Below are positions 18,076 through 27,544 of a stretch of 64,000 nucleotides of DNA, piece by piece. The first letter of the stretch is position 1, and every line of letters starts with the position of its first letter. The notes beneath the pieces were generated by a model. It did no database searches. It saw nothing but the letters and a program-made list of their open reading frames with translations, and was not told the DNA's origin. Source of the stretch: Ornithinibacillus sp047228935 (GTDB lineage Bacteria; Bacillota; Bacilli; Bacillales; Amphibacillaceae); the NCBI RefSeq assembly GCF_047228935.1, contig NZ_JBFEGG010000003.1:248001-312000 (forward strand), in the 5' to 3' direction. The translations under genes were made by a program, and so were the position numbers.

Positions 18076-19674
18076 ATGAATAAATCGTTACAAGAAAAAA
18101 TCGGCCAACTCATGGTGTTTGGCTTTAAAGGAAAAACGGCTACTCCAGAAATTAAAAAACTAATTCGTGAACGACATGTAGGTGGAATTATTCTGTTTGG
18201 AAGAAATATTGGTACGACAGAAGAGGTTTTAGCTTTAACCACGGAGTTACAACGTGAGGCAAAGGAAGCAGGACATGAGAAACCTTTATTAATTTGTATC
18301 GATCAAGAAAATGGTGTTGTTCGAAGACTAGGCGAAGGAGCAACAATTCTTCCAGGAGCGATGCTGTTAGGCGCAACCGGTTATAGTGAAAATGCATATA
18401 TTACTGGACTTATAACTGGGCGTGAATTAAAGGCACTAGGAATCAATTGGAACTTAGCCCCAGTACTAGATGTAAATAATAACCCCGATAACCCTGTAAT
18501 AGGAGTTCGCTCGTATGGAGAATCTGCGGAGCTAGTATCCGAATTTGGGAAGCAAGCAGTAAAAGGAATGCAAGATGCAGGTATCATCACAACTTTAAAG
18601 CATTTCCCAGGACATGGTGATACGAATATCGATTCACATCTTGATCTGCCTACCATTGCTCATGATATAGAAAGACTTAAACAAATCGAATTAAAGCCTT
18701 TTGTTGAAGTTATCGAGCAAGGTGCTGATACGATTATGTCCGCACATGTGTTTTTTCCTGCAATAGAAGACCAAGAAAACGTGCCAGCAACACTTTCTCG
18801 CAAAGTAATTACCGGATTACTTCGTGAACAATTAGGCTTTAATGGTGTCGTTACAACGGACTGCATGGAAATGAATGCAATCTCGGAAGGAATCGGAACA
18901 GCAGAAGGATCGGTTGAAGCGTTAAAAGCAGGTATCGATTTAATCATGATTTCCCACCTACAATCAAGACAATATGAAGCATTAAATTTAATAGAAGAAT
19001 CGATAAAAAGCGGAGAGATTTCAGAGGGAATTATAGAAGCTTCTTATAAACGTGTAATGGAATTAAAGGATAAATATTTATCTTGGGATGATATTCCTTT
19101 AGATTCTAAACTAGTGGTTTCTACAGATGTAGGAGCCAAGCTACATGAAGTAGAGGCTTATGAGATTTATAAACAAGGAATTACCATCGTGAAAAATGAT
19201 AATATCATTCCTTTAAACCTTGAAGCTAGTGAACGTATATTAGTTATATATGCCAAAAATAGCTATGCAATGCAGGTAGAAGATAAACGTTATTCTACTT
19301 TTTCGTTAGGTGAAGCAGTTGGGAAAATTCATGAGAATACAGAAGTCTTTGAGCTGTCAAATCCTCCGACCGAAAAGGAAATTAAACATTTGAAAATAGT
19401 TGCAAAAGATTATGTCGCAGTAATCGTTGGGACGCTATCCGTAAAGGCAGATGACCAACAAGTAAAAATGGTAGAGGAGCTGTTTAAGGAAAATTCTAAT
19501 GTCATCATCATTGCTACAAGAAGCCCTTACGATATCGCTTATTTACCAAATGTCCCAGCCTATATAGCAACATATGAGTTTACCAACCCAGCATTACAAA
19601 CAGCTGCAGAAGCAGTATTTGGAAAAGTAAAGGTGAAAGGAAAATTACCAGTTACACTTCCAAAGAAGGGATGA
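18076..19674 (+). CDS. nagZ: beta-N-acetylglucosaminidase NagZ (GH3), cytoplasmic
   Basis: This 532-residue GH3 enzyme splits GlcNAc from GlcNAc-MurNAc or GlcNAc-anhMurNAc. Motifs: IDQENGVVRRL, KHFPGHGDTNIDSH with the His-Asp catalytic dyad of NagZ, and VVTTDCMEM with the nucleophile Asp. A C-terminal second domain follows residue ~350. It has no signal peptide, unlike B. subtilis NagZ (YbbD), which is exported. It overlaps the AnmK start region. Confidence 0.92.
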   Translation: MNKSLQEKIGQLMVFGFKGKTATPEIKKLIRERHVGGIILFGRNIGTTEEVLALTTELQREAKEAGHEKPLLICIDQENGVVRRLGEGATILPGAMLLGATGYSENAYITGLITGRELKALGINWNLAPVLDVNNNPDNPVIGVRSYGESAELVSEFGKQAVKGMQDAGIITTLKHFPGHGDTNIDSHLDLPTIAHDIERLKQIELKPFVEVIEQGADTIMSAHVFFPAIEDQENVPATLSRKVITGLLREQLGFNGVVTTDCMEMNAISEGIGTAEGSVEALKAGIDLIMISHLQSRQYEALNLIEESIKSGEISEGIIEASYKRVMELKDKYLSWDDIPLDSKLVVSTDVGAKLHEVEAYEIYKQGITIVKNDNIIPLNLEASERILVIYAKNSYAMQVEDKRYSTFSLGEAVGKIHENTEVFELSNPPTEKEIKHLKIVAKDYVAVIVGTLSVKADDQQVKMVEELFKENSNVIIIATRSPYDIAYLPNVPAYIATYEFTNPALQTAAEAVFGKVKVKGKLPVTLPKKG

Positions 19675-19679
19675 TCACC

Positions 19680-20870
19680 ATGCTTTTAGAAGAAAGCGTT
19701 ATATACGGAGTAGGAATCATGTCTGGTACGTCATTAGACGGGATTGATGTTGCATTAGTAAAAATTGACGAAGTAAATAGTGAGATTCAATTGAAGCTAG
19801 AGCACTTTGACTCTATTCCATACGATGACAAGGTAAAGCAGGAAATTCTTCATCTATGTGATCCTAATAAAGCGAGCATCCAGATGATTTCAAGTATGAA
19901 TATGTTACTTGGAAAGATGTTTGCAGATGCAGCTTTAAAGGTTATTGATGACTCGGGGGTTAGGAGAGAAGACATTTCTTTTATTAGCTCCCACGGTCAA
20001 ACGATTTTCCATCAGCCGGAAGCAATACATGTTGCAGGACATCTGGTAACTTCAACATTACAAATTGGTGATATAAGTACAATTGCAGAGTTAACAGGAA
20101 TTACTACTGTTGGGGATTTTCGTACAAGAGATATGGCAGTTGGTGGGCAAGGTGCTCCACTAGTACCATACGCTGATTATCTACTTTTTCGTAATCAAGA
20201 GATTGGTAGAGTACTAGTAAATATCGGTGGAATCTCAAACCTAACGATTCTTCCTAAGGATTGCGATGAGTCTCAGGTCAAAGCATATGATACCGGTCCA
20301 GGAAATATGATAATCGATTATTTCGCTAGAAGAATTACGAGTGGTAAGCTAACTTACGATAAAGATGGTCAACTTGCAGCTAAAGGAAATATCAACCAAG
20401 ACTGGCTAGATACATTATTGAAAGAGCCCTACTATCATATCGAGCCACCGAAATCAACTGGTAGAGAGCTTTTTGGTGATTCATATGCTGAAAAACTTTG
20501 GAATCAAGCTGATGAACTATCGTTAAGTATGGAAGATAGAATGGCTACTGTTACTAAGTTAACTGCTATTACACTAAAGAATGAGATTAAACGTCATATC
20601 GAGTCTGACCATATCGGCGAGGTATACATTAGTGGTGGTGGAAGCTATAACCCTACTTTAATAAATGAAATTAAACAGGGTTTACCTCCTCAAGTTACCT
20701 TACGAAAAATGGATGAAATTGGCATGCCTGCTGATGCTAAGGAAGCAATGATTTTTGCTTTACTTGGGTTTCAGTATTTGAAAAAAAGAACCAATAATTT
20801 ACCACAAGCTACTGGTGCTAAGCGCAAAGTTATGATGGGCAAAGCAGCTTGGGGAAATTTAAGGGGGTGA
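19680..20870 (+). CDS. anmK: anhydro-N-acetylmuramic acid kinase
   Basis: This 396-residue kinase converts 1,6-anhydro-MurNAc to MurNAc-6P, the MurQ substrate. It has the signature GIMSGTSLDGID at the start, SSHGQTIFH, GVTTVGDFRTRD-like ITTVGDFRTRDMAVGGQGAP, and ADAKEAMIFALLG at the end. The start at 19680 is 9 bp after AAGGG; an ATG at 19671 overlaps the nagZ stop (ATGA) but sits too close to the ribosome site. Its presence implies lytic-transglycosylase products as substrates. Confidence 0.93.
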   Translation: MLLEESVIYGVGIMSGTSLDGIDVALVKIDEVNSEIQLKLEHFDSIPYDDKVKQEILHLCDPNKASIQMISSMNMLLGKMFADAALKVIDDSGVRREDISFISSHGQTIFHQPEAIHVAGHLVTSTLQIGDISTIAELTGITTVGDFRTRDMAVGGQGAPLVPYADYLLFRNQEIGRVLVNIGGISNLTILPKDCDESQVKAYDTGPGNMIIDYFARRITSGKLTYDKDGQLAAKGNINQDWLDTLLKEPYYHIEPPKSTGRELFGDSYAEKLWNQADELSLSMEDRMATVTKLTAITLKNEIKRHIESDHIGEVYISGGGSYNPTLINEIKQGLPPQVTLRKMDEIGMPADAKEAMIFALLGFQYLKKRTNNLPQATGAKRKVMMGKAAWGNLRG

Positions 20871-20938
20871 ATTACTTAAAGCAATCATCTATCGTTTTTT
20901 CAATTACTTATTAAAAAATTGTTAGGGGGAAGTAAACA

Positions 20939-22294
20939 ATGAAAGGTAAAATGAAGCTATTTTCATTTATGTTATTAGCATTAGCTTTTGTACTAGTGCT
21001 AAGTGCATGTGGTGATGATTCAGAAGGTTCAACGGATGACGACGGTAACTGGACTGGAACAATTACAATTTGGGATGGTCCTCGTTGGGCAGAAGAAGGT
21101 GACACATCTGGTGAGGATGGTAAAGGTAACCAATACTTCTGGCTACAAGGAAAAATTAAAGAATTTGAAGATGCTCATCCTGGAGTAAAAATTGAGCTAG
21201 TACAAGTACCTTGGGCTGAAATGCCAGATAAATTAGGTGTTAATATTGCAGGTCAATCTTGGCCAGACATTGCACCAGTTGACATTAGTGGTAGTGCTGT
21301 AAGTATCGATCACATAGAACAAGGTGTAATCGAACCTTTAGATGATTTCTTTACTGAAGAAGAAAAAAGTGATTTCTATGAAAATGCTTTAGATGCATAC
21401 ACATTTGATGGGAAAATGTATGGTATTCCAAACTCATTAACTGTTCACTCTATGTTACTTAACTTAGATCTATTTGAAGAAGCTGGTGTTGAACCACCTG
21501 CTAACGGTGAATGGACTTGGGATGAATTCGTTGATGCAGCGGAAAAATTAACATTTGACCGCGATGGCGACGGAACAATCGATGTTTATGGATTCTCAAC
21601 TTATATACTACCTGGATATTATGAAGCATGGCCATTCTTCTATATCAATGGTGGTCAACCTCTAAGTGATGACTTATCTGAATTTACATTTGACTCACCT
21701 GAAGCTATAGAAGCTATTCAACAATTAGCTGACCTTAAGCTTGTAAACGAAGCTGCTCCTGTTTCAATGGGTGGTGCTGATGTAGGTGGTACTTATCAAG
21801 CTTGGGCAAATGAAGAACAACGTACTGTAGCGATGGAGCCTTGGGCAACTTGGGCAATTACTTCTGCTCAAGGATCAGAAGTAAACTTCATGGTAGCTAA
21901 CTACCCAACTGGTTCAAAGGGTGATCCTGTAACAATCGGTGGTGTAGGTGGTTGGACAATGTTTAAACAAGAAAGTGATGCGAAAAAAGAAGTTGTTGCA
22001 GAGTTCATGAAGTCTATCTCTAGCACAGATGAACAATACTTAATGTCTAAATCATATGGTATCTTCCCAGCACGTATTAGCGCAGCTGAAATGGATCCAT
22101 TTGCAGACAATCCAGAAATGGCTCGTGCACAGGAAATGTCTTCACAAGTTGTGATGTTACCTCGTCATCCAGAATGGAAGAAAATCGATGAAATCATCCA
22201 ACGTGAACTACAACTAGTATTCAACGGAGAGAAAACAGCTGAAGAAGCAATGGCTACAGCGAAACCGGAAGTTGAAGCATTACTAGGAGAATAA
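20939..22294 (+). CDS. sugar ABC importer, solute-binding lipoprotein (probable muropeptide-sugar ligand)
   Basis: This 451-residue CUT1 binding protein has a signal peptide with lipobox VLSACGDD and an acidic linker. The mature part is typical of extracellular binding protein family 1 (TITIWDGPRW, AKLTFDRDGDGT-like loop). It is followed by two permease genes and lies inside the muramic acid operon, so the likely ligands are MurNAc, GlcNAc-MurNAc or the anhydro form. The ligand is inference. TTAGGGGGAAG precedes the ATG. Confidence 0.85.
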   Translation: MKGKMKLFSFMLLALAFVLVLSACGDDSEGSTDDDGNWTGTITIWDGPRWAEEGDTSGEDGKGNQYFWLQGKIKEFEDAHPGVKIELVQVPWAEMPDKLGVNIAGQSWPDIAPVDISGSAVSIDHIEQGVIEPLDDFFTEEEKSDFYENALDAYTFDGKMYGIPNSLTVHSMLLNLDLFEEAGVEPPANGEWTWDEFVDAAEKLTFDRDGDGTIDVYGFSTYILPGYYEAWPFFYINGGQPLSDDLSEFTFDSPEAIEAIQQLADLKLVNEAAPVSMGGADVGGTYQAWANEEQRTVAMEPWATWAITSAQGSEVNFMVANYPTGSKGDPVTIGGVGGWTMFKQESDAKKEVVAEFMKSISSTDEQYLMSKSYGIFPARISAAEMDPFADNPEMARAQEMSSQVVMLPRHPEWKKIDEIIQRELQLVFNGEKTAEEAMATAKPEVEALLGE

Positions 22295-22304
22295 TTGCAA
22301 GTTT

Positions 22305-22332
22305 GGTAGACTTCGGGATCCCGAAGTCTACC
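22305..22332 (+). terminator. perfect hairpin between binding-protein and permease genes
   Basis: GGTAGACTTCGG and CCGAAGTCTACC form a perfect 12-bp stem with the loop GATC, followed by an AT-rich but not T-only tract. It probably stabilises the upstream mRNA and attenuates the permeases. The remaining bases to 22586 hold nothing I recognise. Confidence 0.65.
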
Positions 22333-22586
22333 GGATTTTATATGGTTTGTTTGGACTTTTTATAGTTTATGTTGGGAAATGGGCTAACGAAGAGTAGATA
22401 TGCAGCCTCATCGTGTTTTTTGTGTAAAGATAGCAGAAAAAAATGATGATAAACGATCTCAACTAGCTTTGTTAGGTAAAGTAGGAAAAAAGGATGATGA
22501 CCCAAGGTATATTCATCTTTTTACCAAAAATTATAAAACTTTAATACGTATTTACATATTCTAGGAGACAGCAGGGAGGGAGAATT

Positions 22587-23504
22587 TTGGAATTATCAGG
22601 TCGTTTAAAAAATGCTGGTAAGAGTTTAAAAAGAACAGGTAAATTGATGCGTAAAAACTATGCAGCCTATCTCTTTTTACTCCCGAAATTAATTCTATTT
22701 ACATTGTTTATTGCTATACCTGTAGTTTGGGCTTTTGCTTTATCTTTTCAAGAGTATCGTATAATGGATGCGAATAATTTGGTTTGGTTTGATAATTACA
22801 AAAAAGTATTTGAAAGTGATGCATTTAAGCAAGCATTACTTAATACAACCATTTATACCGTAGTTACGGTGCCTTTCAATGTTATTACAGCATTAATTGC
22901 AGCAACATTAATTCACTCCTTAGGTAAATTTGCACAGAACTTCTTCCGTGCAGCATTTTATTTACCTACCGTTACTTCCATGGTTATTATCGCAATGGTA
23001 TGGCGTTGGATGTATAACTACGAATTTGGTTTATTTAATCATGTAATGGGTCTATTAGGTATGGAACCAATTAACTGGTTAGGTCAAACGGATTCTGCAC
23101 TCTGGGCAATCATAATTATGCAAATGTTAATTCCATTTGGTGTTGGAATTATTCTATATATGGCTTCTATGAGTTCTATTTCTGACTCGTTATATGAAGC
23201 AGCAACAATAGATGGTGCCAATGCATTTCAGAAATGGATTAAAATTACCATTCCAATGTTAACACCGTCAACTGTTTATTTAACGCTATTAAGTACAATC
23301 GGATCATTCCAGGTATTTACACAAATTATCCTTATGACTAATGGGGGACCGGGGTATGCGACCGAGACATTAGTACACTTAATCTATAAAACTGGTTTTA
23401 GAGACTTTGAATTTGGTTTAGCTGCGGCGCAATCAGTCGTATTATTCTTTATTATTTTTGTCATATCTGTACTCCAATACAAAGTCTTAAATCGAAAAAG
23501 TTAG
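22587..23504 (+). CDS. sugar ABC importer permease (MalF type)
   Basis: This 305-residue membrane protein has six segments and the EAA loop EAATIDGANAFQKWIKITIP, which docks on the ATPase. The TTG start follows GGAGGGAG. It pairs with the permease encoded 12 bp downstream and with the binding protein upstream. No ATPase gene follows. Confidence 0.88.
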   Translation: MELSGRLKNAGKSLKRTGKLMRKNYAAYLFLLPKLILFTLFIAIPVVWAFALSFQEYRIMDANNLVWFDNYKKVFESDAFKQALLNTTIYTVVTVPFNVITALIAATLIHSLGKFAQNFFRAAFYLPTVTSMVIIAMVWRWMYNYEFGLFNHVMGLLGMEPINWLGQTDSALWAIIIMQMLIPFGVGIILYMASMSSISDSLYEAATIDGANAFQKWIKITIPMLTPSTVYLTLLSTIGSFQVFTQIILMTNGGPGYATETLVHLIYKTGFRDFEFGLAAAQSVVLFFIIFVISVLQYKVLNRKS

Positions 23505-23516
23505 GAGGGGAAATAC

Positions 23517-24482
23517 ATGAAGAAACGATTTACAGTCAATAAATTAATTGTCTACATCCTGTTATCTGCTGCAGCAGTTATTTCCCTTTTACCATTGTAT
23601 TGGGTATTTAGTACATCGTTACAGCTGAAAAGTTACCAAGATGACGAATTAGAACGACCGACATCTTATGTTAATGCCAATCCCCCTAAAATGTATCCGA
23701 TTGGTATTACGGAATACTTTGAACACTGGGGGAAAGCTAGAGACGCAGAGAAATCAGGCGATGCTGAGCAAGAAGCCTACCATCGTGAGATTATGTCCTT
23801 GATTGTGAAAGATACGTTTTCAGGATTTACTAGCTTGTTCAGTAAAAATCAAATGGGATGGTGGTTCTTCAACAGTTTATACATCGGTATTGTTGTAACC
23901 ATCGGAATATTACTACTTGATTCCATGGCAGGTTATGTTCTAGCCAAAAAGAGGTTCCCAGGTCGAAATCTCATATTCTGGCTTATCATCTCTACTATGA
24001 TGATTCCATCACAAGTAACATTAGTACCAATGTTTATCATGGTTCGTGATTTAGGTCTTATGGATACTCACTGGGCATTAATTTTACCAGACTTATCGAT
24101 GGTATTTGGGGTATTCCTCATGCGTCAGTTTATGATGTCAATTCCGGATGAACTGATCGAAGCAGCAAAAATTGATGGAGCAAGTGAATGGAGAACTTAT
24201 TGGAGCATTGTTCTCCCACTAGCAAAACCAGGACTTGCAGCACTAGGTATCTTCACATTTATGAATGTGTGGAACTCATTCCTATGGCCAATTATCGTAT
24301 TAAACAGTGCGAAGCTTTATACATTACCTGTAGGACTGAAAACATTACAAGATGCAAACCTAGCAGACTTCAAACTATTAATGAGTGGTGCAGCAATTGC
24401 CGCAATACCAATGATCATTGTATTTATTATATTCCAACGTCACTTTGTGAAAGGCTTGACCTTGGGAGGCGTGAAGGAGTAG
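23517..24482 (+). CDS. sugar ABC importer permease (MalG type)
   Basis: This 321-residue membrane protein has the EAA loop EAAKIDGASEWRTYW and the tail HFVKGLTLGGVKE. An unusually long, charged extracellular loop (~residues 35-115) follows the first helix; most MalG-type proteins have a shorter loop there. Such an insertion may contact a large or charged ligand, which would suit a muropeptide, but this is inference. AGGAGGGG precedes the ATG. Confidence 0.88.
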   Translation: MKKRFTVNKLIVYILLSAAAVISLLPLYWVFSTSLQLKSYQDDELERPTSYVNANPPKMYPIGITEYFEHWGKARDAEKSGDAEQEAYHREIMSLIVKDTFSGFTSLFSKNQMGWWFFNSLYIGIVVTIGILLLDSMAGYVLAKKRFPGRNLIFWLIISTMMIPSQVTLVPMFIMVRDLGLMDTHWALILPDLSMVFGVFLMRQFMMSIPDELIEAAKIDGASEWRTYWSIVLPLAKPGLAALGIFTFMNVWNSFLWPIIVLNSAKLYTLPVGLKTLQDANLADFKLLMSGAAIAAIPMIIVFIIFQRHFVKGLTLGGVKE

Positions 24483-24529
24483 TAGAGGGTATTGTAGTGT
24501 TGGTTACTAGGATTGTTGTTTGTTAGAGA

Positions 24530-24690
24530 ATTCAACGGTTATGGTCAGATCATCAACCATTATTTTAAGGTACCAACCGAATATCTGGAACATTGACCGT
24601 AATCCTGGGATATCGGCCGGAATTAGAAAACAGCACCAAGTTTTGGAAAACATCAACTGTTATCCTAAAACATCAACCAAACCGCCTCTA
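24530..24690. repeat. degenerate 20-bp tandem repeat array (8 units)
   Basis: Eight head-to-tail units start at 24530/24531, 24551, 24571, 24591, 24611, 24631, 24651 and 24671. The period is exactly 20 bp after unit 1. An approximate consensus is CATCAACCGTTATCCTGAAA. Unit 24651-24670 matches it at ~18 of 20 positions; others match about 11-15. A 20-bp period does not keep a reading frame. It fills the gap between the importer and murQ. Confidence 0.75.
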
Positions 24691-24730
24691 CTAAACCAAA
24701 CAAAACGAAACAAAATAGGATGGTATGAGA

Positions 24731-25648
24731 ATGAATAAATTATCAGCTTTGGTTACTGAAATGAGAAATGAACATTCGATGACGATTGATAATATGTCCA
24801 CGTCGGAAATACTATCAGTAATTAATAACGAAGATTTAAAAGTAGCCCTGGCGGTTCAACAAGTGCTGCCAGAAGTCGAGCAGGCTGTGGAGAAAATCTA
24901 TTACTCCCTAAAAAATGGAGGCAGATTGTTTTATGTCGGGGCAGGTACAAGTGGTAGGTTAGGAATATTAGATGCAGTGGAATGCCCACCAACGTATAGC
25001 ACACCTCCAGAATTAGTTCAGGCGGTGATGGCTGGTGGCAAGAAGGCAATTGAAAAAGCAGTTGAAGGTGCCGAGGATAGTGAAGAGCTCGGTGCGAATG
25101 ACTTAGCGGAACGTGGTCTTACAGAGATAGATGTTGTTGTTGGGATTGCCGCTAGTGGGCGGACACCATATGTTGCAGGGGCTTTAAAATATGCTAAGAA
25201 AATAGGGGCAGCGACAGTTAGTCTAACCAGTAATAAAAATGCGGTAATTAGTCAAATTGCAGATGTGAAAATTGAAGTGGAAACAGGACCAGAGGTTATT
25301 ACTGGCTCAACGAGAATGAAGGCAGCAACTGCTCACAAGTTGATTTTAAATATGCTTACAACAACAACGATGATTAAAATTGGTAAAGTCTACGAAAATC
25401 TTATGGTAGATGTGAAAGTAAGTAATCTTAAATTGCAAGAACGTGCTATAAGTATTGTTTCTACCATTACAGGTGTATCCTATGAAGTGGCAAAGGAAGC
25501 ACTAACGAAATCAAATAATGAAGTGAAACCTGCCATCGTCATGCTAAAGGCAAAAGTAACCTTGAAAGAAGCGAAAGATGCTATTGAGGTAGCAAATGGC
25601 TTTGTTCGAAAGGCAATTGAAATCGCCGAAGCAAGAGGAGGAGTTTAA
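24731..25648 (+). CDS. murQ: N-acetylmuramic acid 6-phosphate etherase
   Basis: MurQ cleaves the lactyl ether of MurNAc-6P, giving GlcNAc-6P and D-lactate. This 305-residue protein has a SIS domain with the family signature GAGTSGRLGILDAVECPPT (~60-78), GIAASGRTPYV, and GSTRMKAATAHKLILNM. The start at 24731 lies 7 bp after AGGATGG; an ATG two codons upstream is too close to it. It joins the namZ/nagZ/murK/anmK route to amino-sugar metabolism. Confidence 0.95.
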   Translation: MNKLSALVTEMRNEHSMTIDNMSTSEILSVINNEDLKVALAVQQVLPEVEQAVEKIYYSLKNGGRLFYVGAGTSGRLGILDAVECPPTYSTPPELVQAVMAGGKKAIEKAVEGAEDSEELGANDLAERGLTEIDVVVGIAASGRTPYVAGALKYAKKIGAATVSLTSNKNAVISQIADVKIEVETGPEVITGSTRMKAATAHKLILNMLTTTTMIKIGKVYENLMVDVKVSNLKLQERAISIVSTITGVSYEVAKEALTKSNNEVKPAIVMLKAKVTLKEAKDAIEVANGFVRKAIEIAEARGGV

Positions 25649-26596
25649 ATGATAACGTATCGTAGCTATCAATATGGGGATGAAGTGCAAATTGTTAAAC
25701 TATGGAACAGAAGCTTACCGAAAGACCCAATCACTTCCAATAGATTTCGGAACCTTGTTTTACTTGATGCAAACTTTGACCCAAAAGGATTATGTCTAGC
25801 TTTTGACGGTGAAAATCTCGTTGGCTGTGTGTATGGAATAAGAAGATTACTCCCTATGATAGGAACAGAGCTTGAAGAAGAAAATGGCTGGATTACGTAT
25901 TTCTTTGTTGATCCGGATTATCAAAATCAAGGAATTGGGTTAACATTAATGCAGGAAGTAGAACGATTTTTCCAAGAAAATAACCGAAAAGCCGTGTTTT
26001 TTGCATCGTACGCACCGAATTATATCCTTCCAGGTATCGATGAAGATACTTACCAAGGTGGCTATCAATTTTTGCAAAAACAAGGATTTCAAAAGCTGTA
26101 TTCACCTGTAGCAATGGATCGTAATTTACTAGATTATCAAGTTACAGATGAAATAAAGCAATTAAAAGAAGAACGAGAAGCGGAAGGATATACGTTTTCC
26201 ATCGCTGAAAATAAAGATTTATATGATGTAATTCAATTTGCAAATAACGTATTTAATCCAGATTGGGGTAGAGCAATTCGCGAAGGCTTGAAAGAAGTTC
26301 TACCGATGGAGAGAGTACTAATTGCCAGACATCATGAACAATTAGTAGGTTTTTGCTTGTATGGTGGATATGAAGGAATACCGGAACGATTCGGTCCTTT
26401 TGGTGTTGACCCTAATCAACAAGGAAAAGGGTTAGGGAAGCTTTTGCTTCACGAATGTTTATTTCAAATGAAAGCAGAAGGACTTCATAATGCTTGGTTC
26501 CTATGGACTGGCGAGAAGAGTCCCGCGGGATATTTATATTTAAAAACTGGATTTGAAATTACGCGTAGGTTCCACGTGATGAAAAAAGATATATAA
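25649..26596 (+). CDS. double-GNAT acetyltransferase (YbbJ-like position)
   Basis: This 315-residue protein has two GNAT domains in tandem. The N-terminal half has the acetyl-CoA loop YQNQGIGLTLMQ (~90-101); the C-terminal half has NQQGKGLGKLLLHECL (~255-270). ATG immediately follows the murQ stop, with AGAGGAGG upstream. B. subtilis also carries a GNAT gene (ybbJ) next to murQ. A two-domain GNAT of Clostridium (GlmA) N-acetylates glucosamine of cell wall fragments; the same job would suit this gene, but this is inference. Confidence 0.82.
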   Translation: MITYRSYQYGDEVQIVKLWNRSLPKDPITSNRFRNLVLLDANFDPKGLCLAFDGENLVGCVYGIRRLLPMIGTELEEENGWITYFFVDPDYQNQGIGLTLMQEVERFFQENNRKAVFFASYAPNYILPGIDEDTYQGGYQFLQKQGFQKLYSPVAMDRNLLDYQVTDEIKQLKEEREAEGYTFSIAENKDLYDVIQFANNVFNPDWGRAIREGLKEVLPMERVLIARHHEQLVGFCLYGGYEGIPERFGPFGVDPNQQGKGLGKLLLHECLFQMKAEGLHNAWFLWTGEKSPAGYLYLKTGFEITRRFHVMKKDI

Positions 26597-26615
26597 AAGA
26601 AAGTGAGTTGATCGC

Positions 26616-27500
26616 ATGTCATATATGACTGGGGGTTTAACTATGTTAACCGAGATGTTACCAATATTACCCCCCTCGGAAAAAAAGATTGCAACCTATA
26701 TTATTGGACACCCGGAAGAGGCGATCAAGTTAACTGCGCAAGAACTAGGTAAACGGAGTGATACGAGTGGAGCAGCGGTTATTCGGCTTTGTAAATCGTT
26801 AGACTTAAAAGGCTTCCAAGACCTAAAGTTCCGAATTGCTGGCGATTTACAGAAGACCGCAGTAGATGAAGGCTTTCGCGATATTAAGCCGAATGAAGAT
26901 TTACAATCCATTATTGATAAAATGACGAACAACAGCATCCAAACGATTAAAGAAACTGCAGAACTGCTTCGGATTGATGAAGTGGAGAAAGCTGTACAAC
27001 TGCTTCTAAACGCGAAAAAGATTCATTTTATAGGTGTTGGTGCATCGGGAATTATTGCTAAAGACGCACAACAAAAATTCCTTCGCATTAATAAGACGGT
27101 CTATGCATTTTCCGATATTCATATGGCCGCAACTTTAGTCGCTAATGGAGATGAAGATGACGTCGTAGTTGGTATTTCCTTCTCAGGTGAAACACAAGAA
27201 GTGGCAAAGGTTTTAGAACTAGCAAAACAAAAAAATATGAAAACGATAAGCATAACTAGATATGGTAGCTCAAAAGTAACTGAGCAGGCAGATATTAGAC
27301 TATACACATCAGCAACTCGAGAACCAACTTTCCGTAGTGGAGCGACCTCATCACGTATCGGCCAATTACAAGTTATTGATATTTTATTCATGCGAGTTGC
27401 TACATTGAAATATGATGAAACAGTAAACTATATTGATGTGACACGAGATGCAATTGATTTCATAACAAAGAATGGCAAGAAAAAGCAGGATAAAAGCTGA
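26616..27500 (+). CDS. murR: RpiR-family regulator, MurR type
   Basis: This ~294-residue regulator has an N-terminal RpiR helix-turn-helix (LPPSEKKIATYII..., TSGAAVIRLCKSL) and a C-terminal SIS sugar-phosphate-binding domain (FIGVGASGIIAKDAQQKF, GISFSGETQEV). MurR of other bacteria binds MurNAc-6P. Two starts are possible: ATG 26616 with a weak AAGTGAG, or ATG 26643, 7 bp after GGGGG, which gives a more typical N-terminus. It lies between the two GNAT genes. Confidence 0.88.
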   Translation: MSYMTGGLTMLTEMLPILPPSEKKIATYIIGHPEEAIKLTAQELGKRSDTSGAAVIRLCKSLDLKGFQDLKFRIAGDLQKTAVDEGFRDIKPNEDLQSIIDKMTNNSIQTIKETAELLRIDEVEKAVQLLLNAKKIHFIGVGASGIIAKDAQQKFLRINKTVYAFSDIHMAATLVANGDEDDVVVGISFSGETQEVAKVLELAKQKNMKTISITRYGSSKVTEQADIRLYTSATREPTFRSGATSSRIGQLQVIDILFMRVATLKYDETVNYIDVTRDAIDFITKNGKKKQDKS

Positions 27501-27544
27501 CTCCACATGAGTTGGCTTATTTTGTTATACGAGGAGGAAACCGA

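Noticed and set aside
24520..24738. An open frame across the 20-bp repeats
   Set aside because: The 20-bp period shifts frame at each unit, composition is not protein-like, and it overlaps the murQ start.
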